Made by a program: the position numbers and the translations under genes
Notes under the pieces: model-generated
The model's database searches: none
The model's input: the letters and a program-made list of their open reading frames with translations, nothing else
What the model was told of the DNA's origin: nothing
Assembly (NCBI GenBank): GCA_049323655.1
Contig: JBMONO010000020.1
Location: forward strand, 1-64,000
DNA length: 64,000 nucleotides
Direction of reading: 5' to 3'
From: DB1 sp049323655
GTDB lineage: Bacteria > Desulfobacterota > Desulfobulbia > Desulfobulbales > SURF-16
In this document: positions 34,211 to 42,844 of the stretch, piece by piece
How the letters are laid out: each line of letters starts with the position of its first letter
How positions within the stretch are numbered: position 1 is the stretch's first letter

Positions 34211-35608
34211 TTAATATCTGTATGCTGACTCACCGTGGCTTGATGTGTCAAGCCCCTGGCGTTCCTCTTCCTCGGTTACCCGCAGGCCGATGACCATGTC
34301 CACCAGCTTGTAGGCGATGACCGAGACCACCGCGGACCAGACGATGGTGGTGCCGACGCCCCAGAGCTGACTGATGACCTGGCCGCTGGTGGAAAAGGCG
34401 GCTGCGCTGTTTGTTACATAGTCATAGACCCCGACGCCGCCCAGGGCGGGATTGGCGAAGATGCCGGTGAGCACTGCGCCGAGGATGCCGCCGACCCCGT
34501 GTACGCCGAAGACGTCGAGGGCGTCGTCGGCGCCGAGCATCCGTTTGAGGCCGTTAACGCCCCAGAGGCAGAGCATGCCGGCGATGAGCCCGATGACCAG
34601 GGCGCCGCCGATGCCGACAAAGCCGCAGGCCGGGGTGATTGCCACCAGACCGGCCACTGCACCAGAGGCGGCGCCGAGCATGGACGGCTTGCCCTTGAGT
34701 ACCCATTCCAGGAAGAGCCAGGCGAGGGCGGCGGCCGCCGTGGCAGTCATGGTGTTGCCGAACGCCAGCGCGGCGAGCCCGGTGGCCTCGAGATTGGAGC
34801 CGGCATTGAAGCCGAACCAGCCAACCCAGAGGAGAGAAGCGCCGATCATGGTCATGGTAAGGCTGTGCGGGGCCATGGACTCCTTGCCGTAGCCAACCCG
34901 TTTGCCGACCATGAAGGCGCCGATCAGACCGGCGATGGCGGCGTTGATATGAACCACGGTGCCGCCGGCAAAATCAAGGGCCCCTTTCTGAAAGAGGAAA
35001 CCGGCGGTGGCGGCTGCCCTGGCTCCTGCCTCGGCGTCGGTATACGCGTCGGGGCCGGCCCAGAACCAGACCATATGGGCCGCCGGCAGGTAGGAGAAGG
35101 TGAACCAGAGGACGATAAAGGCCAGCACCGCTGAGAACTTCATCCGCTCGGCAAAGGCGCCGAGGATGAGGGCCGGGGTGATGGCGGCAAAGGTCGCCTG
35201 GAAGAAGATGTAGACATATTCCGGGATGACGACGCCCTTGCTGAAGGTGGCCGCCACCGAATCAATGGTCACACCTTTGAGGAACATCTTGCTCAACCCG
35301 CCGAAAAAGGCGTTGCCCTCGGTGAAGGCGATGCTGTAGCCGTAGATCACCCACAGCACGATGCAGAGGCAGAAGACGGTAAAGACCTGCATGAGCAGGG
35401 AAAGCATGTTTTTGGTGCGCACCAGGCCGCCATAAAAAAGGGCAAGCCCGGGAATGGTCATCAGGGATACCAGCACGGTGGCGACGATCATCCAGGCGGT
35501 GTCGCCCTTGTCGGGCACCGGGACATCGGCGGCGAAGACGGTGCCGGCGAAAGCGGCGAACAGGAGCGCCGCGGCGAGAACGGAAAGGGGTAAAAGTGGT
35601 TTTTTCAT
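34211..35608 (-). CDS. amtB: Ammonium transporter AmtB
   Basis: A 465-residue Amt family channel with a cleavable signal peptide ending FAADV and the expected 11 transmembrane helices. The twin pore histidines are in VVHINAAIAGL and GVHGVGGILGA. The family GLALFYGGLVR block near the N terminus is intact. It is downstream of glnK in one operon, so GlnK can be expected to plug the channel when nitrogen is abundant. Confidence 0.95.
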   Translation of the reverse strand: MKKPLLPLSVLAAALLFAAFAGTVFAADVPVPDKGDTAWMIVATVLVSLMTIPGLALFYGGLVRTKNMLSLLMQVFTVFCLCIVLWVIYGYSIAFTEGNAFFGGLSKMFLKGVTIDSVAATFSKGVVIPEYVYIFFQATFAAITPALILGAFAERMKFSAVLAFIVLWFTFSYLPAAHMVWFWAGPDAYTDAEAGARAAATAGFLFQKGALDFAGGTVVHINAAIAGLIGAFMVGKRVGYGKESMAPHSLTMTMIGASLLWVGWFGFNAGSNLEATGLAALAFGNTMTATAAAALAWLFLEWVLKGKPSMLGAASGAVAGLVAITPACGFVGIGGALVIGLIAGMLCLWGVNGLKRMLGADDALDVFGVHGVGGILGAVLTGIFANPALGGVGVYDYVTNSAAAFSTSGQVISQLWGVGTTIVWSAVVSVIAYKLVDMVIGLRVTEEEERQGLDTSSHGESAYRY

Positions 35609-35653
35609 GATAGGTCACCAGTGATAAAGTGGATTGATCGGTGTTTGGCTGAC

Positions 35654-35992
35654 TCAGATGGCGTCATTGTCTTTTTCGCCCGTCCTGATGCGGCAGACGG
35701 ACTCGACCGGCATGACGAAGATCTTGCCGTCGCCGATCTTGCCGGTTTTCGCGGTCTTGATGATGGTGTCCGTTACCTCGGCGACCCGCTCGGACTGGCA
35801 GACGATTTCCACCTTGACCTTGGGGATGAAATCCACCACATACTCGGCGCCGCGATAAATTTCCTTGTGGCCCTTCTGACGGCCGAACCCCTTGACCTCG
35901 GTGACGGTCATCCCGTGGACGCCGAGGTCGTGCAGGGCCTCTTTCAGCTCGTCAAGTTTGAATGGTTTGATGATCGCTTCTATTTTTTTCAT
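35654..35992 (-). CDS. glnK: PII signalling protein GlnK/GlnB
   Basis: A 112-residue PII protein with the uridylylation Tyr51 in the T-loop (EIYRGAEYVVDFIPK) and the C-terminal GKIFVMPVESVCRIRTGE. Called GlnK because it is co-transcribed with amtB. AAGGAGG lies upstream of the start. It differs clearly from NifI1 and NifI2, so the cell has at least three PII paralogues in this window. Confidence 0.93.
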   Translation of the reverse strand: MKKIEAIIKPFKLDELKEALHDLGVHGMTVTEVKGFGRQKGHKEIYRGAEYVVDFIPKVKVEIVCQSERVAEVTDTIIKTAKTGKIGDGKIFVMPVESVCRIRTGEKDNDAI

Positions 35993-36042
35993 GGCATTTC
36001 CTCCTTACAGGTGCCGTGGGTTGCTGTGTTGCTGTTGTGAGA

Positions 36043-36058
36043 TGCCAGTAGTGTGCCA
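36043..36058 (-). promoter_or_regulatory. Sigma-54 promoter of glnK-amtB
   Basis: TGGCACACTACTGGCA on the minus strand keeps the essential GG-N10-GC spacing, with TGGC replacing TTGC at -12. The predicted start is about 40 bp before glnK. Confidence 0.65.
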
Positions 36059-36476
36059 TTGTTGATCGTTTGGGAAATTTTGTTTCTAGAATATTGATTT
36101 TGAAAGAAAAACTTTGCGACTCGACTTGCCGTGTTCGCGCTGATATCATCATTTTGTTACAATAGTGTAATTTTAATTTATTTCAATTGTTCAAAATTGT
36201 CGTTTCTGGCGGGATTGGCCTTTGGGGCTGACGGCAATCCGCTGTCGTGCCCGGTTTCGTCCGCTTTCGTTCCGTCAAGACGGGAGTGGCGGCCGGCAGC
36301 GACTGCTGCGGCGATTTGTTTTACAAAAATGTAAAAAGAGAGGAGGGGGTGGGGGGCTGCGGGAACCAGTGTCTGCCCACCTTCCTGGGTTAAAAATGAG
36401 CGTTGGTGATAAAAAGTTCACCGGCCGGGAGAGCCGGGGCATTGAGGGAGTTGCAGCAGGGTGCGATTGTCGATAA
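36059..36476. other. Non-coding A/T-rich stretch upstream of glnK
   Basis: Noticeably richer in A and T than its surroundings (for example ATTTTAATTTATTTCAATTG around 36170). No gene, clear operator or repeat is recognised. An enhancer for the glnK sigma-54 promoter would be expected here, but I could not identify one. Confidence 0.4.
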
Positions 36477-36586
36477 CAACAGAATTCGCTGACCTCGGCG
36501 GGACGGCAGACCCGCAAGCGCTCATCAACGGGGAAGCCCCGCAGGCGTCGGCAGCCTGTGGCCGATCCGGTCGGCGAATTCTGTTG
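36477..36586. ncRNA. Candidate structured RNA at the distal end of the CRISPR array
   Basis: A 110-nt element closed by a 13-bp perfect stem (36477-36489 CAACAGAATTCGC with 36574-36586). The stem continues through GACC/GGTC (36491-36494/36569-36572) and TCGGC/GCCGA (36495-36499/36561-36565). Inside are three hairpins: GGG/CCC (36500-36513), CGGGG-AAG-CCCCG (36529-36541) and CAGGC/GCCTG (36542-36558). This is a multibranched fold on either strand. No known RNA family is recognised, and the strand is undetermined. Confidence 0.5.
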
Positions 36587-36668
36587 ACAGGATTTTACCG
36601 CTGGAACGAGGGCAAGTCAAATGATTGCTGAATGCCCATCGCGCAACACTGTATGGGGCATCGGGATC

Positions 36669-39600
36669 GCTTCAATGAGGCCGGGGCATTTCTGCCCCGG
36701 AAAACGCCGAGCCGGAGCGGCGAGCATCTCGGCATCATGGACGGGCTTCAATGAGGCCGGGGCATTTCTGCCCCGGAAAACGCTGGTCAACGCAAAATAT
36801 GCTTTGAAATCGCAGTACTGGCTTCAATGAGGCCGGGGCATTTCTGCCCCGGAAAACACCGCGTCTGCGCCGCCCTGGGCGTGCGCCTGGTGGCGCTTCA
36901 ATGAGGCCGGGGCATTTCTGCCCCGGAAAACCCAGCCCGGCGCCAGCACCTGGCCGGGGACCAGCCGGCTTCAATGAGGCCGGGGCATTTCTGCCCCGGA
37001 AAACAGGGAGGTGTGGTTTTGCGGGGTGGAGCAGTCCGGGCTTCAATGAGGCCGGGGCATTTCTGCCCCGGAAAACCCTCGTATCCAGGGCCGGTCTTGC
37101 AGCACTCCTCGATGCTTCAATGAGGCCGGGGCATTTCTGCCCCGGAAAACATCTGTCCGGCCTGGCTGATTATGCCACGGCCCGCACGCTTCAATGAGGC
37201 CGGGGCATTTCTGCCCCGGAAAACCTCTGATGTGTCCGATGCCATTGTCGCCGCTCTGGGGGGCTTCAATGAGGCCGGGGCATTTCTGCCCCGGAAAACT
37301 ATGGCCTGGGCGACATCGGTGGCGCGGCTGGCGAAGCTTCAATGAGGCCGGGGCATTTCTGCCCCGGAAAACTCGAAGGATGATGTCGCAACGGCCTCGG
37401 AGGAGCAGCTTCAATGAGGCCGGGGCATTTCTGCCCCGGAAAACTGGTTCTAAATTGCAGCTCCTGCTGTTGCAGGTCAAGGCTTCAATGAGGCCGGGGC
37501 ATTTCTGCCCCGGAAAACAGACGGTGACAGTCTCCGGTGAAGGGGCGTGGTCATGCTTCAATGAGGCCGGGGCATTTCTGCCCCGGAAAACGGCCTTCGG
37601 TTCCGCATCGGAGAAGATCGAGCGGCTGCTTCAATGAGGCCGGGGCATTTCTGCCCCGGAAAACACGCCAAGGGTAACCTGACGCCGGATTTGAAACGAT
37701 GCTTCAATGAGGCCGGGGCATTTCTGCCCCGGAAAACGCCGCACGAGTTCATGCGACACGGCCCGATTGACGAGCTTCAATGAGGCCGGGGCATTTCTGC
37801 CCCGGAAAACACCGATCGGCAGCACCNNNNNNNNNNNNNNNNNNNNNNNNNNNNNNNNNNNNNNNNNNNNNNNNNNNNNNNNNNNNNNNNNNNNNNNNNN
37901 NNNNNNNNNNNNNNNNNNNNNNNNNNAGAGCCTGATCACGTCGCTTCAATGAGGCCGGGGCATTTCTGCCCCGGAAAACCCCATGAAATCCTTTGCCGTG
38001 CGGCGGCAAGGACATGCTTCAATGAGGCCGGGGCATTTCTGCCCCGGAAAACGTTCTCCCGCGCCCGTCAGCCGTGGTTTTTTTACGCCCGCTTCAATGA
38101 GGCCGGGGCATTTCTGCCCCGGAAAACCTACAAGGATGGTTCGCCGGTTGTCTCAGCGGCCGCTTCAATGAGGCCGGGGCATTTCTGCCCCGGAAAACGC
38201 CGGGGAGGGTGTGCGCCACGACAGCGTAGCGTTGCTTCAATGAGGCCGGGGCATTTCTGCCCCGGAAAACGCAGTGTATGACTTTCGACCAGATCATGAA
38301 ATCCTTCCCGCTTCAATGAGGCCGGGGCATTTCTGCCCCGGAAAACGACATGCCGGCGCGGCTCCCGGCGGCCAGGAAGGAAGCTTCAATGAGGCCGGGG
38401 CATTTCTGCCCCGGAAAACCGGCGGTGAGAGATAGCACCTCATGGCCGTCGCCGACGCTTCAATGAGGCCGGGGCATTTCTGCCCCGGAAAACTAGAAGC
38501 CCTATTCTTTTCGAGAGTGCTTCTGTAATTGCTTCAATGAGGCCGGGGCATTTCTGCCCCGGAAAACGCCGTCCCTGGCCGAACTGAAAGGAGGCGGCAT
38601 GAGGCTTCAATGAGGCCGGGGCATTTCTGCCCCGGAAAACATGTGAGCGGAGGGGGAATGGATGAAAGAGATCAAGCTTCAATGAGGCCGGGGCATTTCT
38701 GCCCCGGAAAACTGCATATTTTTCCTCGTTATTCTTGCAAACAACCGGCTTCAATGAGGCCGGGGCATTTCTGCCCCGGAAAACGCAGATCGGGGCGCGC
38801 ATCCGCGAGGACCAAAAGCCGCTTCAATGAGGCCGGGGCATTTCTGCCCCGGAAAACTGGTGTTGCTGCTGGGGTCTTGCAGGCGTTGCGTGGCTTCAAT
38901 GAGGCCGGGGCATTTCTGCCCCGGAAAACGTCTGATCTCGCGGCAGACCGGCGGGGCGAAGGCGATGCTTCAATGAGGCCGGGGCATTTCTGCCCCGGAA
39001 AACAGGGTCAACCTACCACTACATTTTTGCGTTATTGGTGGCTTCAATGAGGCCGGGGCATTTCTGCCCCGGAAAACCTGGATGTCTCGGTGATCGATGT
39101 CGACGAGGCGGTGGAGCTTCAATGAGGCCGGGGCATTTCTGCCCCGGAAAACGACTCCTGCAGGCCGCGTCCATGTCCCGGACGAAGTGCTTCAATGAGG
39201 CCGGGGCATTTCTGCCCCGGAAAACTTCTCTAGCTCGTTTTTCCACGCCATCATCCTGGAGAGCTTCAATGAGGCCGGGGCATTTCTGCCCCGGAAAACT
39301 ATTTGGACGTTTCACGGCAAGACTGGGCTGCCATAGCTTCAATGAGGCCGGGGCATTTCTGCCCCGGAAAACCTCCCGCGACCGGTTGCGGCTGCCCATG
39401 CCGAACCAGCTTCAATGAGGCCGGGGCATTTCTGCCCCGGAAAACGCCGGATGCACCTTGCCGGGCTTGCCGGCCTCGCAGATGCTTCAATGAGGCCGGG
39501 GCATTTCTGCCCCGGAAAACGATGGTGCGCAACGGCTGACAAAGGAGACCGGCATGGCTTCAATGAGGCCGGGGCATTTCTGCCCCGGAAAACAGCTGGT

Positions 39601-39884
39601 CAACGGTGACCGGTTCGCCGATCCCCGGGCTTCAATGAGGCCGGGGCATTTCTGCCCCGGAAAACCAAATAGGCGCCATCTTCATTCTTGCGGTAATAGG
39701 TGGCTTCAATGAGGCCGGGGCATTTCTGCCCCGGAAAACACCTCGGAGACGCGGCAATAGACTGGCTCCGCCAGGCTTCAATGAGGCCGGGGCATTTCTG
39801 CCCCGGAAAACTCCTCTCGTCGCTCTGCCGGTACACCTCGCCATGATGCTTCAATGAGGCCGGGGCATTTCTGCCCCGGAAAAC
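36669..39884 (-). CRISPR. Type I-G CRISPR array, 43 visible repeats
   Basis: Forty-three 37-bp repeats that look identical. On the + strand they begin GCTTCAATGAGG and end CCCCGGAAAAC, with an internal 8-bp palindrome (CCGGGGCA/TGCCCCGG, loop TTTC). Forty-one spacers of 34-39 bp are complete and one is broken by a 100-N gap. Read on the minus strand the repeat ends ATTGAAGC, the usual crRNA handle form, and a promoter lies beyond the high-coordinate end. The array therefore runs from 39884 towards 36669, continuing the cas direction, and the newest spacers should be at the 39800 end. No degenerate repeats are seen, including at the distal end. Confidence 0.98.
37827..37926. other. Assembly gap of 100 N inside the CRISPR array
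   Basis: Exactly 100 undetermined bases, the conventional length for a gap of unknown size. It lies between repeats starting at 37774 and 37943. The true number of repeat-spacer units is unknown. Confidence 0.97.
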
Positions 39885-40085
39885 CGCCCCGTGGCGGGGC
39901 CGTGCAGTGCGTGGTGTGCCGGGCATGGTTGCGATAGCTTCATTATAGCAGAGCGCCCCGGCAGGGAACAGCCGATCATCGTCTTTTCCTGCAAAAAAAT
40001 ATGTCGTGTTATCAAAGAGCTGGGCGGTGACGAGCGCTGCCCGGCCATTGCGCGTTACCGGAGCGCTCGATTCCCGTCGGCGCAG
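39885..40085 (-). promoter_or_regulatory. CRISPR leader with -10 box
   Basis: A 201-bp gap between cas2 and the first repeat. On the minus strand a consensus TATAAT lies at 39947-39942 (context CTGCTATAATGAAGC). The -35 region is weak. Transcription would begin about 50 nt before the first repeat. A small CCCCG/CGGGG hairpin directly abuts the repeat. An A-rich tract lies at about 39995. Confidence 0.65.
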
Positions 40086-40388
40086 TCAGACAATGACCGG
40101 CAGGCGTTCCGGCGGCCGGTAGGCAATGCCGATACTGACGACCGCCGGTGCCGCTCCGCCTGTCGCCGGGCCGAGATCGATGATCAGCACATGATCTTCA
40201 GCGGTATTGACGATGTCCCGCACCGTCGCCTCCAGGCTCACCAGTCGTCGTCTGCTCAGACGGCAGTGAAAGACCGAGAGTTGCAGCCATTCGCCGTAAC
40301 CGCGCATGGCTCGGTAAAGCCGCCGCCAGCGGCGGGGTTCGCGGATGTCGTAACTGATGAGATAGAACCGTTCGTCCTTTGCCTTCAT
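40086..40388 (-). CDS. cas2: CRISPR adaptation endonuclease Cas2
   Basis: A 100-residue Cas2 starting MKAKDERFYLISYDIREPRR; the SYDI beta strand with its catalytic-site Asp and the later VFHCRLS strand are typical. It overlaps cas4-cas1 by 4 bp (ATGA). Cas2 dimers bridge two Cas1 dimers in the spacer integrase. It is the last cas gene before the leader. Confidence 0.93.
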   Translation of the reverse strand: MKAKDERFYLISYDIREPRRWRRLYRAMRGYGEWLQLSVFHCRLSRRRLVSLEATVRDIVNTAEDHVLIIDLGPATGGAAPAVVSIGIAYRPPERLPVIV

Positions 40389-42121
40389 CGGGTCAGAAAA
40401 TTCGGATAGCGGGTAATCTCCCCGGCAAGATAACGGGCGAGCAGGCGGGCCTGGACCTCGAAAACCCGGCGGTAACTGATACGGTAGCCGAAGACCGGGT
40501 GGGTCACCTCCTGTTCCAGCCGGCGATCGAGGCAGGCGATGAAGCGTCGGCGCGCTGCTTCCTTCATGGCGCAACTGCCGGCGGCATAAACAAAATCCTC
40601 CTGTTTCACCTCGCCGTTGTTCACTGCCATGATCACCGCCGAATCGGCCACCAGGGGGCGAAACGGTTCCATCAGGTCCAGGGCCAGTGCCGGTCGGCCG
40701 AAGCGGGGCTGATGGTAAAAGCCCCGGTAGGGATCCAGGCCGACCGCCGAAAGGGTCACTGTCCATTCCCGGGTCAGCATGGCATAGGCAAAGGAGAGCA
40801 GGGCATTGACCGGATCGCGGGGGGGTCTGCGGTTGCGTCCCATGAAATCGAAGATCGGCGCATTGTCTCCATTCACGGTCAGCATGGTCGGGAAGCAGCG
40901 GAAATAGCGGGCCGCGGCGCTGCCCTCGATGCCAAGCAGGCTGGCAAGCGAAGCGGTCCGCATTGCCTGTCCGATATCTGTCCGCAAGGCGGCAAGGGCC
41001 TCCTCGGCGGCGCCGTCGCTTGTCTTGCGGTTTCTGCGCAGCATGGTGCGACAGTTGGCGATTTTGGCCGCCACCAGAGAGCGGGCCAGGGCGAGACAGG
41101 AGGCCGGATCAAAACTTGCCCGGTACTGATTGGCCCGATTCTCCATGTTGCGGGTGCCGACGCCCACCGTGTGGCCGATGAACCAGCCGCCGTAACTCAT
41201 GAAGGTGACCGGGATTTCCCGCCGCATGCACTCGTGCAGCGCCGGGGTGGAGATGCCGCTTGCCCCGAACAGGACGAGCTGCGAGATCTCGCCCAGCCGG
41301 GCTTCGGCCACCTGTTTTTTCTCCTCTTCGATGACAAGGGTCTCCCCGCTTTTCCGAACATAGGCGCGGGGTGACTGGACATAGAGGGGCAGGCCGCTTT
41401 CCAGGGCCGGCACCAGGGGCCGCGGTTCTTCCAGTCCGGCATGGCCGAGAAAACCCACCTCGTCGGGCAGGCAGATGCCGACCAGGGAGCAGCGCGGACA
41501 CTTGGGACTGTCGCCAAGCGGCGGGGGCAGCTCCCCTTTTTCCGCTGCCTGGCGGAACTCCTGCATGGCATCGAGAGTCCGGTCGACGAGCGGCTCGTCA
41601 AACTCGACCCGCACCCGTTCCCGCGAGGCCACGAAATAGAGGACGCCGGCCGGGCATTCGAAACCGTGCTCCCGCAGCAGCAGGCCCTGGGCGCAGAGTT
41701 GCACCCTCTCCGGTTCGTATGCCCCGGCCGCCACATGGGGACGCTTGCCCCGTTTGTAATCAACCGGGGTCACCCGGCGGCCTTCGCCCTCCACCAGATC
41801 GATTTTCGCGGTGAGACCGAGGGAGTCCGAGGTCAGCCACACCGAGCGGGCGTGGATGGTTTCCCCCTCCTCCGGAGCGGCCGGCAGGGGGCCGGACTGT
41901 TTGTCCACCCGTTTGTGTTTTGCCCGGCCTTCCACCGTGTCGGCGCTGTCGGCGAACTCGGCCTGCACCCACATCTGATAACCGAGTCGGGGGCAGTAGA
42001 CAAATTCGTTCAGCATCCGGGCCGGGATAGGGGGGAGACTGCCGACACCGCTGCTTGTGGGGGAAGATTCACGATGTAAAGGGATTTCGTCGTGGCCCAT
42101 CTCTGTTTCCCGGATTGACAT
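40385..42121 (-). CDS. cas4-cas1: Cas4-Cas1 fusion
   Basis: A 578-residue fusion. The N-terminal Cas4 has Cys43 (FVYCPRLGYQ) and a C-terminal CPRCSLVGIC for its 4Fe-4S cluster, with nuclease residues in AKIDLVEG and PVDYKRG. The C-terminal Cas1 integrase shows LHECMRREIPVTFMSYGG and GFYHQPRFGRPALALDLMEP. Cas4-Cas1 fusion is characteristic of type I-G (I-U), where Cas4 selects and trims PAM-containing prespacers. The start is uncertain: 42121 or 42100, neither with a strong ribosome site. Confidence 0.93.
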   Translation of the reverse strand: MSIRETEMGHDEIPLHRESSPTSSGVGSLPPIPARMLNEFVYCPRLGYQMWVQAEFADSADTVEGRAKHKRVDKQSGPLPAAPEEGETIHARSVWLTSDSLGLTAKIDLVEGEGRRVTPVDYKRGKRPHVAAGAYEPERVQLCAQGLLLREHGFECPAGVLYFVASRERVRVEFDEPLVDRTLDAMQEFRQAAEKGELPPPLGDSPKCPRCSLVGICLPDEVGFLGHAGLEEPRPLVPALESGLPLYVQSPRAYVRKSGETLVIEEEKKQVAEARLGEISQLVLFGASGISTPALHECMRREIPVTFMSYGGWFIGHTVGVGTRNMENRANQYRASFDPASCLALARSLVAAKIANCRTMLRRNRKTSDGAAEEALAALRTDIGQAMRTASLASLLGIEGSAAARYFRCFPTMLTVNGDNAPIFDFMGRNRRPPRDPVNALLSFAYAMLTREWTVTLSAVGLDPYRGFYHQPRFGRPALALDLMEPFRPLVADSAVIMAVNNGEVKQEDFVYAAGSCAMKEAARRRFIACLDRRLEQEVTHPVFGYRISYRRVFEVQARLLARYLAGEITRYPNFLTR

Positions 42122-42186
42122 CCCGTTGAGGATGACATACGTTCGTTTATGGTCGAACCAGCACCAAGCGCCATGGGAGGCAGTCG

Positions 42187-42315
42187 ATGCGGGTCGGTAT
42201 TCGTGAAGCAAAAAACAATCTTTCGCTCCTTATTCTCGCTGCGCAGGCCGGCATGGTGCACGAATCTCGCCAGGGTGCTGGTTATCCCAGAGAGTGGAGT
42301 GGATTCCTTTGGTGA
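42187..42315 (+). pseudogene. Phd/YefM-like antitoxin remnant
   Basis: A 42-codon frame on the strand opposite to the cas genes. The first 22 residues (MRVGIREAKNNLSLLILAAQ) match the N-terminal DNA-binding half of Phd/YefM/VapB-type antitoxins; after that the similarity stops. It still has GGGAGG at 42175, and TTGACA at 42115 with a weak -10 (TACGTT) 17 bp later. No toxin gene follows. I read it as a broken toxin-antitoxin module inside the cas operon, though a short repressor could survive. Confidence 0.55.
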
Positions 42316-42347
42316 TTCTCGCAACCTACGGTCTGCTGGCAGCTGTA

Positions 42348-42812
42348 TCAGGTGCCGCCGATCAGAAACGCCAGGCCAACCCCGACCAGAACGCCGGTCC
42401 AGAAGTCCGAACGTTTGTTGCTGCCGGAAATTCTCGCCGCCGCATTATCCTGGAGCACCGGCGGTAAACATACGGGTGCCGGCCTGAGCTCCCGGCGCTG
42501 CCAGCGATTACGGCGGGCGATCCAGCCGATGCTACGGCCGAACAGCCCGTTTAAGACCGCAATGACAAGACAAAAACTCAGAAACAGAAACAACAGGGCA
42601 AGCACCAGCGGCCAGCCGATCAGCAGGGTAACCACCAAACCCGGAAAGAATGCTTCCCCGGCGAGCCAAAAGGCGAAAAACAGCCCGGCATGGGTTCCCC
42701 ACAGCAGCAGCAAAAGGGGTCGCTCGCTCTCAAAACCAAACAGTCGGTTCAGGCCGCAATTGAGGTGATTCAACAGCCGATACCAGAGGGGAGTATGTCG
42801 AAATGTGGTCAT
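42348..42812 (-). CDS. Uncharacterised membrane protein encoded within the cas operon
   Basis: A 154-residue protein with TM segments at about 33-51 and 58-91 (a long one, possibly two), a basic and proline-rich middle (ARRNRWQRRELRPAPVCLPP), and a C-terminal helix (WTGVLVGVGLAFLIGG). The ATG at 42812 follows AAGAGAAG; a GTG at 42848 overlapping the csb2 stop is the alternative. It is not a known type I-G Cas protein. Same strand and tight spacing to csb2 suggest co-expression with the effector genes. Confidence 0.7.
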   Translation of the reverse strand: MTTFRHTPLWYRLLNHLNCGLNRLFGFESERPLLLLLWGTHAGLFFAFWLAGEAFFPGLVVTLLIGWPLVLALLFLFLSFCLVIAVLNGLFGRSIGWIARRNRWQRRELRPAPVCLPPVLQDNAAARISGSNKRSDFWTGVLVGVGLAFLIGGT

Positions 42813-42844
42813 TTTTCTTCTCTTGAGGCAAGTATCGTATTGGA

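Noticed and set aside
36043..36668. Searched for a methanogen-type NrpR operator (GGAA-N6-TTCC) upstream of glnK
   Set aside because: No convincing copy was seen.
39004..39702. Spacers at 39004-39040 and 39666-39702 look similar
   Set aside because: The likeness needs a gap and several mismatches and gives different peptides; probably chance.
36735..39926. Open frames across the CRISPR array with repeated peptides such as FRGRNAPASLK
   Set aside because: They are translations of the repeats, not proteins.
39931..39950. GCTTCATTATAG looks like the start of a degenerate extra repeat in the leader
   Set aside because: Only the first six bases follow the repeat, and on the other strand it is a consensus TATAAT promoter box.
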